Positions 26,191 to 35,173 are shown, counted from the stretch's first letter. The stretch is 64,000 bases of DNA from an uncultured Eubacteriales bacterium (GCA_934466515.1 CAKSLH010000001.1:62001-126000); one strand, 5' to 3'. Program-made: numbers and translations. Notes: a model not told the origin generated them from the letters alone.

Positions 26191-27118
26191 CTGAATTTAT
26201 CCTTTCAAGGGTTACGGCGCCTATTTTAAGATTTCTGTATTCTTCAAGAAGCATATTCGCCGCGCGCTCGGTATCAACCTCGCCGCCTCTTATCATCATT
26301 CCGCGTTTTTTGCCCACAGAACAAAGCATATCATAAGAATCCTCATTAAAATCCGTAAGCTTATATCTGTTTTCAAGCAAAGCGGGATAATCTTTAGAAA
26401 GGATTTCAAGAAGCTTCATCGCAAGGTATTCGGTATCGGTTATTCTGTCCGTAATAGCGCCTGTAATTGCTAAATGCTCGCCTACGGTGTTATCCTCAAA
26501 TTTAGGCCATAAAACCCCCGGAGTGTCAAGAAGCTCAAGACCTGAATCAACCTTAAACCACTGATTCATCCTCGTTACCCCCGGTCGGTTTTCCACTTTA
26601 GCTTTCGAGCCCTTTGTAAGCTTATTTATGAAAGAGGATTTTCCGACATTCGGAATTCCGACAACCATAATTCTGAGCGCTTTGCCTGCCATACCCTTTT
26701 CTTTATTCTTTTCTGTTTTTTCCGCCAAAAGGTCATAAATACAGGCTTTGAATTCATTTATTCCCTTGCCGTTTTTACAGTCGGCGGCGACTGCGGCAAT
26801 TCCGCTTTTTTTATAAAGCTTAATCCATTTCAAGGTTTCTTCTTTGTCAGCCATATCGCATTTATTAAGAATTATGATATGCGGTTTATCCCCTATAAGC
26901 TCCGCAATATCGGGATTTCTGCTACTTACGGGAATGCGTGCATCAACAATTTCGGCTACCGCGTCAACCATTTTGAGCTGTTCCGATATTTTGCGCTTTG
27001 TTTTAGCCATGTGACCGGGAAACCAATTTATCCCGACCGACGGTGAGCTTTTCGGCTTATTACCATTTTTCTCTTCCGCCCTGACTTTTCTTTTTTGATA
27101 CATATCCATAAATTTCAC
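26183..27118 (-). CDS. rbgA: Ribosome biogenesis GTPase RbgA (YlqF)
   Basis: A 311-residue circularly permuted GTPase needed for late 50S assembly. Motif order is permuted as expected: NKCD (G4) comes before GIPNVGKSSFIN (G1), then TRMNQW (G2) and DTPGVLWP (G3). WFPGHMAKTKR near residue 32 is the family start signature. The N-terminus is about 28 residues longer than usual. The start is uncertain: GTG at 27118 or ATG at 27109, neither with a good ribosome site. Confidence 0.92.
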   Translation of the reverse strand: MKFMDMYQKRKVRAEEKNGNKPKSSPSVGINWFPGHMAKTKRKISEQLKMVDAVAEIVDARIPVSSRNPDIAELIGDKPHIIILNKCDMADKEETLKWIKLYKKSGIAAVAADCKNGKGINEFKACIYDLLAEKTEKNKEKGMAGKALRIMVVGIPNVGKSSFINKLTKGSKAKVENRPGVTRMNQWFKVDSGLELLDTPGVLWPKFEDNTVGEHLAITGAITDRITDTEYLAMKLLEILSKDYPALLENRYKLTDFNEDSYDMLCSVGKKRGMMIRGGEVDTERAANMLLEEYRNLKIGAVTLERINSDA

Positions 27119-27140
27119 ATCATTTGCTAAAGAATGTAAT

Positions 27141-27710
27141 TTAGTTATAAGCTTTATCTGTTCTCAGAACCTGATATTCATAATATTCATCTGTTTCTAA
27201 ATAACCGACTGAAATGCCTTTTTTGCTGTTTGCTGTTTTTCCGTTTGCGGATTTTGTTTTTGCGTCTTCAAGCAAAGTGTCAATTTGCGAATCGGCAATC
27301 TGACTGTTATTTGCTTTAATCAAATATTTGGCGTATGTAACGGCATCAGCTTTGTAATTACTGTTTTTAAAAACATAAATAACCATATAATCGACAATAT
27401 CAGCCGTTTTATCTCCGGTATATTTTTCAGGAACTACTACTAAATAAATTCCTTCAATCAATCCGTACCAATACTTATTATCGCTTTCGGTCAGATAATC
27501 GGTTGATGCCGGATTTAACGAGCTGTTATCAACCGTTTCCGTATTGAATTTTGCAACCAAAACATCAACGGTTTCTTTTTCAACCGACCCGTATTTTTCT
27601 TGTGTTTCTATAGGACTTTTTTTATTTTCTTTCTTATCGGAATTGCCGCATCCTGTCATACCGAAAATTACAACCGCAAATATTAAAGCGGCAGACATTA
27701 TTCTTTTCAT
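27141..27710 (-). CDS. Lipoprotein, possibly DUF4358 family
   Basis: A 189-residue exported protein with a lipoprotein signal: basic start, hydrophobic stretch, then GMTGCGN with the lipidated Cys near residue 21. A Lys/Asp-rich linker follows and then a mixed domain with WYGLIEGIYLVVVPEKY and DYMVIYVFKN. The overall layout resembles DUF4358 lipoproteins of Clostridia, but I am not certain. It is inserted, with prdX, between lepB and rbgA in an otherwise conserved cluster. Confidence 0.7.
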   Translation of the reverse strand: MKRIMSAALIFAVVIFGMTGCGNSDKKENKKSPIETQEKYGSVEKETVDVLVAKFNTETVDNSSLNPASTDYLTESDNKYWYGLIEGIYLVVVPEKYTGDKTADIVDYMVIYVFKNSNYKADAVTYAKYLIKANNSQIADSQIDTLLEDAKTKSANGKTANSKKGISVGYLETDEYYEYQVLRTDKAYN

Positions 27711-27724
27711 GTTTCTCTCCCTTT

Positions 27725-28213
27725 TTAAAAATCCGTTATAAATACCTGATTTCCGTTTTCCTTAATAATGTTTATCAAATCTTCTGTTTTAAGCCAGACC
27801 GTCGCAGTATTATCGTTAGGATGAACGCCTATTATGCTTTTTCCCTTAAAAAAGTCACTGTCAATATAAAACTTGACCTTTAAATCCTTATCATTTAACA
27901 GTCCGAGCGGTGAAACTGAGCCTGCTTTAAGTCCTAAAATTTCATTAAGGTCATTTTCCGAAGCAAAGGTAAGCGGTCTCGTACCGTTCTCTTTTCTGAA
28001 CCTTTTTAAATCCGCTCTTTTGCTTCCTATAACAGTTATTAAATAATAATTATTCTTTTTATCGTCGCGCACAAAGAGATTTTTCGCATCATACTCAGGA
28101 TACGGAATTTCAACCTCTGACAGCTCTTCCATATTATAAACCGCTTTATGCTCGGTTATTTCAAACTCTGTATTTTTATTTTTTAAAAAATCGTAAACTT
28201 CCTGCTTTGTCAC
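27725..28213 (-). CDS. Prolyl-tRNA deacylase PrdX/YbaK family
   Basis: A 162-residue trans-editing enzyme that hydrolyses mischarged aminoacyl-tRNA-Pro (usually Ala-tRNA-Pro). Family signs are NTEFEITEHKAVYNMEEL at the start, the conserved Lys region SKRADLKRFRKENG, and the SVSPLGLLND and IGVHPNDNTATVWL blocks. It lies 14 bases after the lepB stop on the same strand, so it is likely co-transcribed with the secretion and ribosome genes. Confidence 0.88.
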   Translation of the reverse strand: MTKQEVYDFLKNKNTEFEITEHKAVYNMEELSEVEIPYPEYDAKNLFVRDDKKNNYYLITVIGSKRADLKRFRKENGTRPLTFASENDLNEILGLKAGSVSPLGLLNDKDLKVKFYIDSDFFKGKSIIGVHPNDNTATVWLKTEDLINIIKENGNQVFITDF

Positions 28214-28227
28214 CCGAAAATCTCCTG

Positions 28228-28842
28228 TCAGCCGAGCTTGCCGAATTTACTGAATGGATAAATTCTTACAATAACTCTGCCTAAAATATATCTTGTATCA
28301 ACCATTCCCTCATTGCCTATTCTTGCAGATCTGCTGTCTAAAGAATCGTTGCGGTTGTCACCGAGAACGAATACGCATCCCTCGTCAACTACGAGCGGAA
28401 ATGTTACGCCGTCGTCATATTTAAGGTTGGTCGGCGTTTTGGTATAAGGCTCATCAAGTGCTTTTCCGTCAACATAAACTATTCCCTTTTCAAAGTCGAT
28501 ATCAACCGTTTGTCCCTCAGTTGCGATAATGCGTTTGATTATCGGCTTATCGCTTTCATCCTTATCCTTGACATCATTATCGGCATTCCTTGAAATAACC
28601 ACAACATCGCCGAATTTAGGCTTATAAAAAACATTTGAAATCATGACCTTCTCATTTGTGTGAAGAGTGTTTTGCATAGAGGGTCCGTCAATAGTGGCAA
28701 TTCTGAAAACAAAGGTAAAAAGCAGAACGACAAGAATCATAGCGGATACTATGACCTCAAGCCATTCGAATATTTCATTTTTTAAAGAAAATTTTTCGCT
28801 TTTATTTTCCTTTTCTTCAATAGCCTCGTGTTTGCTTTCCAA
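28228..28842 (-). CDS. lepB: Signal peptidase I
   Basis: A 204-residue type I signal peptidase with a charged cytoplasmic N-terminus, one membrane helix (roughly residues 30-50), then the catalytic Ser in IDGPSMQNTL and the general-base Lys in PIIKRIIATEGQ. VLGDNRNDSLDSR is the family box E. The TTG at 28842 is chosen because AAAGGAGG sits eight bases upstream; earlier in-frame codons run through that ribosome site. It releases secreted proteins, perhaps including its lipoprotein neighbour's relatives but not lipoproteins themselves. Confidence 0.94.
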   Translation of the reverse strand: MESKHEAIEEKENKSEKFSLKNEIFEWLEVIVSAMILVVLLFTFVFRIATIDGPSMQNTLHTNEKVMISNVFYKPKFGDVVVISRNADNDVKDKDESDKPIIKRIIATEGQTVDIDFEKGIVYVDGKALDEPYTKTPTNLKYDDGVTFPLVVDEGCVFVLGDNRNDSLDSRSARIGNEGMVDTRYILGRVIVRIYPFSKFGKLG

Positions 28843-28923
28843 GAGAAAACCTCCTTTAAAAAAATAAGGGGAAAACAGCTTACCGCCGCAATCCCCCAAC
28901 TTTAAAAAGTCAATATTACTTTT

Positions 28924-29268
28924 TTAACCGATAAGCTCTTTAACCTTAGCAGCCTTACCGACTCTGTCACGCAGATAATAAAGCTTAGCACGGCGAACAC
29001 GGCCTTTTCTTACAAGCTCAACCTTATCAACGATAGGTGAATGAACGGGGAAAACACGCTCAACGCCTACGCCGTATGACAAACGGCGAACTGTAAAGGT
29101 TTCTGCGATTCCGCTGTTATTCTTAGCGATAACAGTTCCCTCGAAAACCTGAATACGCTCTTTCTCGCCTTCCTTGATTTTAACATGAACCTTAACGGTG
29201 CTTCCGATGATGATTTCCGGAGCGTTTTCCTTAAGCATGCTCTGAGTTAATTCTTTTACTGCATCCAT
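28924..29268 (-). CDS. rplS: 50S ribosomal protein L19
   Basis: A 114-residue ribosomal protein at the 30S-50S interface. It shows the conserved VKVHVKIKEGEKERIQVFEG, RRLSYGVGVERVFPVHSP and KLYYLRDRVGKAAKVKE blocks. It heads the rplS-lepB-prdX-lipoprotein-rbgA-rnhB-yraN cluster and has its own promoter and a structured leader. Confidence 0.97.
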   Translation of the reverse strand: MDAVKELTQSMLKENAPEIIIGSTVKVHVKIKEGEKERIQVFEGTVIAKNNSGIAETFTVRRLSYGVGVERVFPVHSPIVDKVELVRKGRVRRAKLYYLRDRVGKAAKVKELIG

Positions 29269-29390
29269 TTATAATTTCCTCCCTGACTTTTTTCAGGCGT
29301 TCATGCCTTACAACAGAGGACCGCCCGCTTCAATGTCGATAAAATTTGTCGGCACTAAACCCACCTTTGGGAAAAGGTGAAATAAAATGC
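29269..29390 (-). ncRNA. Probable L19 leader (ribosomal protein autoregulatory RNA)
   Basis: About 120 transcribed bases separate the rplS promoter from its start codon. The minus-strand RNA holds a CCTTTTCCCAAAGG hairpin, a TGCCGACAAATTTTATCGACA segment split by a loop, and an AGGC-ATGAAC-GCCT hairpin (29295-29308) next to the ribosome site. Position and the last hairpin resemble the Rfam L19 leader of Firmicutes, where excess L19 represses its own operon. Match to the covariance model was not tested. Confidence 0.5.
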
Positions 29391-29396
29391 TAAAAT

Positions 29397-29425
29397 ATAA
29401 TAACACAAACGGTAAAAAAAATCAA
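29397..29425 (-). promoter_or_regulatory. Sigma-A promoter of rplS
   Basis: Minus strand TTGATT (29420-29425), 17-bp spacer, TATTAT (29397-29402). Confidence 0.7.
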
Positions 29426-29496
29426 GTATTTTTTCAAAATTTCCTTTTAAATAGGGGGTTTTATTTAAAAAACCGCTTTTTAAGCTAAATTAAGTA

Positions 29497-29526
29497 TTGA
29501 CAAAACACCCTTTTAAGTGTGATAAT
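29497..29526 (+). promoter_or_regulatory. Sigma-A promoter of rsmD-coaD
   Basis: TTGACA (29497-29502), 18-bp spacer, GATAAT (29521-29526). Confidence 0.7.
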
Positions 29527-29560
29527 ATAATAAAATAATTGTATTTTGGAGTTTTATCGA

Positions 29561-30109
29561 ATGCGTGTAATAACAGGTAAAGCAAGAGGAACAAGACTTG
29601 TTACCGTTTCGGGAAACGATATCGTAAGACCTACCGGCGAAAAGGCAAAGGAAGGGATTTTCAGCTCCATTCAGTTTGACATTGAGGGCAGAAGAATTCT
29701 TGATTTATTTGCAGGAAGCGGTCAGCTCGGAATCGAAGCTTTAAGCAGAGGTGCAAAAAGCGCGGTTTTTGTCGATATATCAGATGTTTCGCTTAAAGCC
29801 GTAAGAGAAAACCTTACTAAAACCGGTCTTAATGCTTTTGCCGAGGTAATAAAAGCGGACTACTCTTCTTATCTTTTAACCTCTTCAAAAAAGTTTGACA
29901 TAGCTTTTTTGGATCCTCCGTATAATTCCGGCGTTTTATCCGACGCACTGATTAAAACCGCAAATGTTATGAGCGATTTCGGAATTATAATTTGCGAGCA
30001 CCCAAGCGAAACAGTTTTGCCCGACACGGCTTTAGACTTTAAAGCTGTTAAAAAATACAAATACGGGAAAATTCATGTTACAATTTATAAAAAGGAGCAG
30101 TCACTTTGA
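29561..30109 (+). CDS. rsmD: 16S rRNA (guanine-966 N2)-methyltransferase RsmD
   Basis: A 182-residue class I methyltransferase. MRVITGKARGTRL is the family start; ILDLFAGSGQLGIEALSRGA is the SAM-binding loop; FLDPPY is the catalytic NPPY-type motif. The ATG at 29561 follows TGGAG by nine bases. Its stop overlaps the coaD start by three bases, the typical rsmD-coaD coupling. Confidence 0.95.
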   Translation: MRVITGKARGTRLVTVSGNDIVRPTGEKAKEGIFSSIQFDIEGRRILDLFAGSGQLGIEALSRGAKSAVFVDISDVSLKAVRENLTKTGLNAFAEVIKADYSSYLLTSSKKFDIAFLDPPYNSGVLSDALIKTANVMSDFGIIICEHPSETVLPDTALDFKAVKKYKYGKIHVTIYKKEQSL

Positions 30110-30594
30110 AAGAAAGAATAGCGATTTGCCCCGGAAGCTTTGACCCTATTACTATAGGTCACCTTGACATTATAACAAGGGCAAGCAAGATGTTTGACAA
30201 GCTTATAGTTGTAGTTATGACAAACATGAATAAGAACTGCGCATTTTCAAAGGAAGAGCGCAAGGATATGATTTTAAAAGCCGTAAGCTCGATTGAAAAT
30301 GTCGAGGTCGATTTTTATGACGGACTGCTTGCGGACTATTGCAAACAGAAAAATGCCTGCGCTATAATAAAAGGATTGAGGGCAATGTCGGATTTCGAAT
30401 ATGAATTCCAGATGGCGCTTACAAATAAAAAGCTCAATCCGGATATAGAAACACTTTTCCTTACCACAAGAGCCGAAAACATGTATTTAAGCTCAAGCAT
30501 GGTAAGGCAGATAGCAAGTATGGGCGGTGATATTTCGGGATTTGTTCCGAAAGAAATTCACGGCGATATTGTTAAAAGACTTTCAAAAATATAA
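30106..30594 (+). CDS. coaD: Phosphopantetheine adenylyltransferase
   Basis: A 162-residue nucleotidyltransferase for the penultimate step of coenzyme A synthesis. CPGSFDPITIGHLDII has the HXGH nucleotide-binding motif; IIKGLRAMSDFEYEFQMALTN and YLSSSMVRQIA are the other conserved blocks. The start is TTG at 30106, set by AAAGGAG eight bases upstream and by homology; it overlaps the rsmD stop (TTGA). Confidence 0.96.
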   Translation: MKERIAICPGSFDPITIGHLDIITRASKMFDKLIVVVMTNMNKNCAFSKEERKDMILKAVSSIENVEVDFYDGLLADYCKQKNACAIIKGLRAMSDFEYEFQMALTNKKLNPDIETLFLTTRAENMYLSSSMVRQIASMGGDISGFVPKEIHGDIVKRLSKI

Positions 30595-30633
30595 TCAGCG
30601 GTAAATTTCCGCAAAAAGCAAAGGAGAATTATT

Positions 30634-31110
30634 ATGACACTTGATGAATTATTGGAGCAGTTTGACGAGGTTTTGGACAGCGGTATAAAAATACCGGGTA
30701 AGAAAACGGTTGTTGATATCGAAAAGCTCCGTGCTGTTGTTGACGATATAAGACTCAATATCCCGAGCGAAATCAAGCAGGCAAGAGGAATTGTTGCCGA
30801 CCGTGCGGACATAATTACAAATGCCAAGCATGAGGCTGACAATATTATCAGGAGCGCCGAGGAGCGCGCAAAGGCCGCAGTTGCTCAGGAGGCTATCGTT
30901 AAGATGGCTCAGGAAAAGGCCGCTGAAATCATTGCACATGCTCAGACAAAAAGCCGCGAAATGAGAAAGGCCGCTCAGGAATTTGTAGACGATCTTATGT
31001 GCCGTGCTGACGAGGAGCTTACCGCAAATTTAGGCGAGATAAGAAAAACCCGCGCCGCATTAAGACAGCAGGTTCCCACCGCAAATACTCAGCAGAATAA
31101 TAATCAATAA
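30634..31110 (+). CDS. Coiled-coil protein of unknown function downstream of coaD
   Basis: A 158-residue soluble protein, almost all alpha-helical and rich in Ala, Glu, Lys and Arg. The middle (about residues 50-120, with ARGIVADRADIITNAKHEAD and repeated AxxE/K heptads) should form a long coiled coil, like the stalk of ATP synthase subunit b or DivIVA-type proteins; the tail is Gln/Asn-rich. Such a gene often follows coaD in Clostridia. Function unknown; not a true ATP synthase subunit because no membrane helix is present. Confidence 0.75.
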   Translation: MTLDELLEQFDEVLDSGIKIPGKKTVVDIEKLRAVVDDIRLNIPSEIKQARGIVADRADIITNAKHEADNIIRSAEERAKAAVAQEAIVKMAQEKAAEIIAHAQTKSREMRKAAQEFVDDLMCRADEELTANLGEIRKTRAALRQQVPTANTQQNNNQ

Positions 31111-31123
31111 TTTTAAGTATATT

Positions 31124-31158
31124 AAAAGCGTGCAGTTTAAAAACTGCACGCTTTTTTT
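31124..31158. terminator. Terminator after the rsmD-coaD unit, shared with tspO
   Basis: AAAAGCGTGCAGTTT (31124-31138) pairs with AAACTGCACGCTTTT (31141-31155) and is followed by a T-run. Confidence 0.92.
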
Positions 31159-31633
31159 AGTTAAGCAAATATACTCCCATATTAAGATATCCTGCTATAA
31201 TAAGCCAGATAATATAAGGAATTTGCAAAAGCCCCGCGGGCTTTGAAATTTTATAAAATCTTACAGTCATCACAATAACCGTTACAAGCATAGCAATCAA
31301 AATAAAGAATGCCGCAAGGAAAAGCTTCATTTTAAAAAATACTGGTGACCAAATAAAATTCAAAAAAAGCTGAACCGCAAAAACATTTGTTGCCGATTTT
31401 ACGGAATAATCGTTTGCATTCGAGCTTCTGACAAGATAGAGAGAAATTCCCATTAAGATATAAAGCACCGTCCACATAAGCGGAAAAAGCCAGCTCGGAG
31501 GAGCGAGCGGCGGCTGGATTACTGTACCGTAAATCTTGATATCGGAGCCTACTATTAAGGTTGACAGTCCCCCTGCTATCAGCGGAATTAAAATACATAT
31601 CAGCAATTTTTTTAAATTTATTTTTAAAACCAT
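31157..31633 (-). CDS. TspO/MBR family membrane protein
   Basis: A 158-residue protein with five helices. The family signatures are PPLAPPSWLFPLMWTVLYILMG and, later, NFIWSPVFF and the closing W/Y-rich helices. TspO proteins bind porphyrins and related ligands in the membrane; their bacterial role is tied to tetrapyrrole or stress responses. It lies 16 bases downstream of the PHP phosphatase gene on the same strand. Confidence 0.9.
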   Translation of the reverse strand: MVLKINLKKLLICILIPLIAGGLSTLIVGSDIKIYGTVIQPPLAPPSWLFPLMWTVLYILMGISLYLVRSSNANDYSVKSATNVFAVQLFLNFIWSPVFFKMKLFLAAFFILIAMLVTVIVMTVRFYKISKPAGLLQIPYIIWLIIAGYLNMGVYLLN

Positions 31634-31649
31634 TAAACTATCACCGATA

Positions 31650-32426
31650 CTATTTTATGTAGTTAAAAGCATTTTTATTATTTATCGGTGAAATATTTAA
31701 TTCTTTAAGTATTTTTATTGCTTCATTTTCTGTACTTATATCGGTTATTTCGTCGCTTTCATGCGCGTCAATACCCAAGACGACATCATTCTCCGCTTGT
31801 GCGGCAATTTCAAAAAATTCACGGCACGGATATTTATTTTTAATTCTCATTCCGTGAAGATTGAATTCAAGAGGAATATTAAGCGCTTTTGCCGCCATAC
31901 AAAGCTTTTCAGCCGATTTTTTATATACAGCGCTTTTCCTGTCTGTAAAGTTTATCAGATCAGGATGAGCGATATAAGTGAATTTTCCTGTTTTAATTCC
32001 CTCAATAACCTGAGAAATATATTTTTCCAAAACCCTTTCGTCGCTCGTCGGCGCTCCGCTGTAAACGCCGTCATACTCATTGTTTGTAAAATGCTGACCC
32101 AAAATCAGATAATCATATCTATAACCCTCAAGGCTTTTAAGAAATGAGTCAAAATGCTCAGGATAGTATTCCGTTTCAAAGCCTATGAGAATTTCAATTT
32201 TATCCTTATATTTTTCTTTTAAGTCATTTAAAGTTTCAAAATAAATATCCTTATCTTCTATATTCATTCTGAAACCGCTTCTATAGCCGTTTGGAAAGAT
32301 ATAAGGAGCATGCTCCGAAAAACCGAGCTGTTTTATTCCCCTTTTAATTGCTTCTTTAATATATTCCTCAGGTGTACCTATTGCGTGATGGCAAAGATAG
32401 GTATGTGTATGAAGATTGAAATTCAT
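31650..32426 (-). CDS. PHP-domain histidinol-phosphatase family protein
   Basis: A 258-residue metal-dependent phosphatase of the HisK type. FNLHTHTYLCHHAIG gives the HXH metal ligands, GFSEHAPY the next His, GFETEYYPEH and ILGQHF further ligands, and IAHPDLI plus LGIDAHESDEI the C-terminal ones. It could dephosphorylate histidinol phosphate, but no other his gene is in the window, so another phosphoester is possible. Confidence 0.85.
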   Translation of the reverse strand: MNFNLHTHTYLCHHAIGTPEEYIKEAIKRGIKQLGFSEHAPYIFPNGYRSGFRMNIEDKDIYFETLNDLKEKYKDKIEILIGFETEYYPEHFDSFLKSLEGYRYDYLILGQHFTNNEYDGVYSGAPTSDERVLEKYISQVIEGIKTGKFTYIAHPDLINFTDRKSAVYKKSAEKLCMAAKALNIPLEFNLHGMRIKNKYPCREFFEIAAQAENDVVLGIDAHESDEITDISTENEAIKILKELNISPINNKNAFNYIK

Positions 32427-32437
32427 AAAAATCTCCT

Positions 32438-32470
32438 GAAAAAAGGCTGCGGAAAATTCCGCAGCCTTTA
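32438..32470 (-). terminator. Terminator of gap
   Basis: AAAGGCTGCGGAA (32442-32454) pairs with TTCCGCAGCCTTT (32457-32469). The T-run on the minus strand follows immediately, just before the PHP gene ribosome site. Confidence 0.88.
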
Positions 32471-32485
32471 AATTTTATGCTTTTA

Positions 32486-33496
32486 TCAGATTTCAGCAAA
32501 ATACTTGATTGTGCGAACCATCTGGCTTGTATAGCTATTCTCGTTATCATACCAAGAAACAACCTGTACCTGATAGGTATCGTCGTCAATCTTTGTAACC
32601 ATTGTCTGAGTAGCGTCGAAGAGAGAACCGTAAGTGATACCGATAATATCGGAAGATACGAGCGGCTCCTCGGTGTAACCGAAGGAAGCGCTTGAAGCAG
32701 CCTTCATAGCGGCATTGATGCCTTCAACAGTTACATCCTTGCCCTTAACAACAGCAACAAGAATGGTTGTAGAACCGGTCGGAACCGGAACACGCTGAGC
32801 AGAGCCGATAAGCTTACCGTTAAGCTCAGGAATTACAAGACCGATAGCCTTAGCAGCGCCTGTTGAGTTAGGAACGATGTTAACGGCAGCGGCACGTGCA
32901 CGGCGGAGATCGCCTTTTCTGTGAGGACCGTCAAGAACCATCTGGTCGCCTGTGAAAGCATGAACGGTGGTCATGATTCCGCTTACTATGGGAGCATACT
33001 TGTTAAGAGTATCAGCCATAGGAGCGAGGCAGTTTGTTGTGCATGATGCAGCGGAAATAATCTTGTCATCCTTAGTAAGAGTCTTTTCGTTTACGCTGTA
33101 AACGATAGTGGGAAGATCCTTACCGGCAGGAGCAGAAATAACAACCTTCTTAGCGCCTGCGTCAATATGAGCCTGAGCCTTGTCCTTTGAGGTGTAGAAG
33201 CCGGTGCACTCTAAAACAACGTCAACACCGATTTCGCCCCAAGGAAGGTCAGCAGCGTTCTTCTCTGCATAAATCTTGATAGTCTTACCGTCAACGGTAA
33301 TGCTGTCCTCACCTGCAACTACGGTATCTGCAAGAGCATATCTGCCCTGAGCGGAATCGTACTTAAGAAGATGAGCGAGCATTGCAGGGCTTGTAAGATC
33401 GTTGATAGCAACAACCTCATAGCCTTCTGCACCGAACATCTGACGGAAAGCCAGACGGCCGATACGGCCGAATCCATTAATAGCAACTTTAACCAT
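32486..33496 (-). CDS. gap: Glyceraldehyde-3-phosphate dehydrogenase (type I)
   Basis: A 336-residue NAD-dependent enzyme. INGFGRIGRLAFR is the Rossmann start, Asp32 in INDLT favours NAD over NADP, and the catalytic Cys152 is in SAASCTTNCLAP. NIVPNSTGAAKAIG and VSWYDNENSY are conserved. It stands alone with its own promoter and terminator, 28 kb from pgk-tpiA-gpmI, whereas many Firmicutes keep gap with pgk. Confidence 0.97.
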   Translation of the reverse strand: MVKVAINGFGRIGRLAFRQMFGAEGYEVVAINDLTSPAMLAHLLKYDSAQGRYALADTVVAGEDSITVDGKTIKIYAEKNAADLPWGEIGVDVVLECTGFYTSKDKAQAHIDAGAKKVVISAPAGKDLPTIVYSVNEKTLTKDDKIISAASCTTNCLAPMADTLNKYAPIVSGIMTTVHAFTGDQMVLDGPHRKGDLRRARAAAVNIVPNSTGAAKAIGLVIPELNGKLIGSAQRVPVPTGSTTILVAVVKGKDVTVEGINAAMKAASSASFGYTEEPLVSSDIIGITYGSLFDATQTMVTKIDDDTYQVQVVSWYDNENSYTSQMVRTIKYFAEI

Positions 33497-33525
33497 TGGA
33501 ATTACCTCCTAAATTTTCTTTACTT

Positions 33526-33554
33526 ATTTTAACCCATAATGAAATATTTTTCAA
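33526..33554 (-). promoter_or_regulatory. Sigma-A promoter of gap
   Basis: Minus strand TTGAAA (33549-33554), 17-bp spacer, TAAAAT (33526-33531); a GGAGG site lies ahead of the start. Confidence 0.7.
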
Positions 33555-33589
33555 GATGTTTAGGCTAAAATTTAACAATTTTTTTAAAT

Positions 33590-35173
33590 TTATTCCCGTT
33601 TTTGAAATTCTTGAGCCGAATAATCCGAAAAAACCGCCTCTGCGCACCTCAAACCGTCCACCGCTGCAGACATAATTCCGCCTGCATATCCCGCTCCCTC
33701 ACCGCAGGGATATAAGCCTTTTAAGGAAACTGACTGCATATTTTCGTTTCTTACTATTCTTACAGGAGACGAGCTTCTGGTTTCGGGAGCTGTTAAAACA
33801 GCGCTTTTATCCGCAAAGCCCTTGATTTTTTTATCAAATTCGGTTATTCCCTGCTTTAATGCCGAAACAACAAAATCGGGGAATATTTCATTAAAATCGG
33901 TTTTTTCATACTCAGGCTTTACAGTAGGTATGACATCCTTTATCGGAGTATCTTCCGAAAAAACAAAATTGCCGACCGTTGTGACGGGAACGGCACCGTT
34001 TCCTGCCTTAAAAGCCGATTGTTCTATCTTCCTTTGAAAATCACAGCCCGAAAGCACATAATTGTCAAGGTCTGACGGCTCAATTCCTACAAGCACGGCG
34101 GAATTTGAGTTCATTTTGTCTCTTTTAGAATTGCTCATTCCGTTTATACAAATTCCGTCCGTCTCATCCGAGGCATTAACTACCTCGCCGCCCGGGCACA
34201 TACAGAATGTATAAACTCCCCTGCCGTTTTCAAGGTGGCAGGCAAGCTTATAGCTTGCGGCGCCCAATGCCTTATTGCCGGCAAATTTTCCGTAAAGCGC
34301 CTTGTCGATATCTTCTTTTTTATGCTCAATTCTGACTCCGACCGAAAAAGGCTTTTTAATCATTTCTATGTTTTTATCACAGAGCATTTTAAAGGTATCC
34401 CGCGCACTGTGTCCGCAGGCAAGAATTAGTTTTGTACAGCTTATCCTTTCGCCGTTTACCGATATTGCCTTTAAAGCGCCGTTTTCATAAAAAATGCCGT
34501 CAAGCTTTGAAGAAAATTTTATTTCGCCGCCGTTTGAAATAATTTCGTTTCTTATGTTTTTAACGATTTTTCTTAAATTATCCGTTCCGATATGCGGCTT
34601 TGCGTCAACAAGAATATCTTCGGGCGCACCGAACTCGGCAAACGCTTTCAAAACTGCCCTGCAGCGAATATCCTTAATACCTGTATTAAGCTTGCCGTCC
34701 GAAAAAGTTCCTGCTCCGCCCTCGCCGAACTGAATATTGGAATTTTCTTTAAGCTTTTTACCCTCAAAAAAGCTTTCTACATCCGAAACTCTTGTATCAA
34801 TATCGCATCCGCGCTCAATAACAACCGGCTTTAAGCCTGCTCTTGAAAGACTGAGCGCCGCAAACATACCCGCCGGTCCGAAGCCGACGATATATGGTCT
34901 GTCAGCGATACTTAAATTTATTTTTTTATAAACATATTCGGTTTCTTTAAATTTGGACGCATTTTTGAATTTCTTTAAAATCTTATCCTCGTTTTTACCT
35001 GTTTCGGCAGTAAAAGAACAGCAAAATACGATATTATCCTTTTTCCTTGCGTCAACCGATTTTCTGTAAAGCGAGGCGCTTAAAACATTGCATTTAAGAT
35101 AATCGGAAACTATTTTTTCGGGCTTTTTAAAATCGGAATCAAGAGGGCAAAAAACATTATTTATTAAAATCAT
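33590..35173 (-). CDS. FAD-dependent dehydrogenase (COG2509)
   Basis: A 527-residue flavoprotein. After an N-terminal roughly 90-residue domain comes PYIVGFGPAGMFAALSLSRAG (dinucleotide-binding GXGXXG), then the diagnostic FGEGGAGTFSDGKLNTG and CPGGEVVNASDE, and a C-terminal GLYPCGEGAGYAGGIMSAAVDG that closes the FAD site. The family is widespread in anaerobes with no assigned substrate. Its start overlaps the end of the next flavoprotein gene by four bases (ATGA). Confidence 0.88.
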   Translation of the reverse strand: MILINNVFCPLDSDFKKPEKIVSDYLKCNVLSASLYRKSVDARKKDNIVFCCSFTAETGKNEDKILKKFKNASKFKETEYVYKKINLSIADRPYIVGFGPAGMFAALSLSRAGLKPVVIERGCDIDTRVSDVESFFEGKKLKENSNIQFGEGGAGTFSDGKLNTGIKDIRCRAVLKAFAEFGAPEDILVDAKPHIGTDNLRKIVKNIRNEIISNGGEIKFSSKLDGIFYENGALKAISVNGERISCTKLILACGHSARDTFKMLCDKNIEMIKKPFSVGVRIEHKKEDIDKALYGKFAGNKALGAASYKLACHLENGRGVYTFCMCPGGEVVNASDETDGICINGMSNSKRDKMNSNSAVLVGIEPSDLDNYVLSGCDFQRKIEQSAFKAGNGAVPVTTVGNFVFSEDTPIKDVIPTVKPEYEKTDFNEIFPDFVVSALKQGITEFDKKIKGFADKSAVLTAPETRSSSPVRIVRNENMQSVSLKGLYPCGEGAGYAGGIMSAAVDGLRCAEAVFSDYSAQEFQKRE

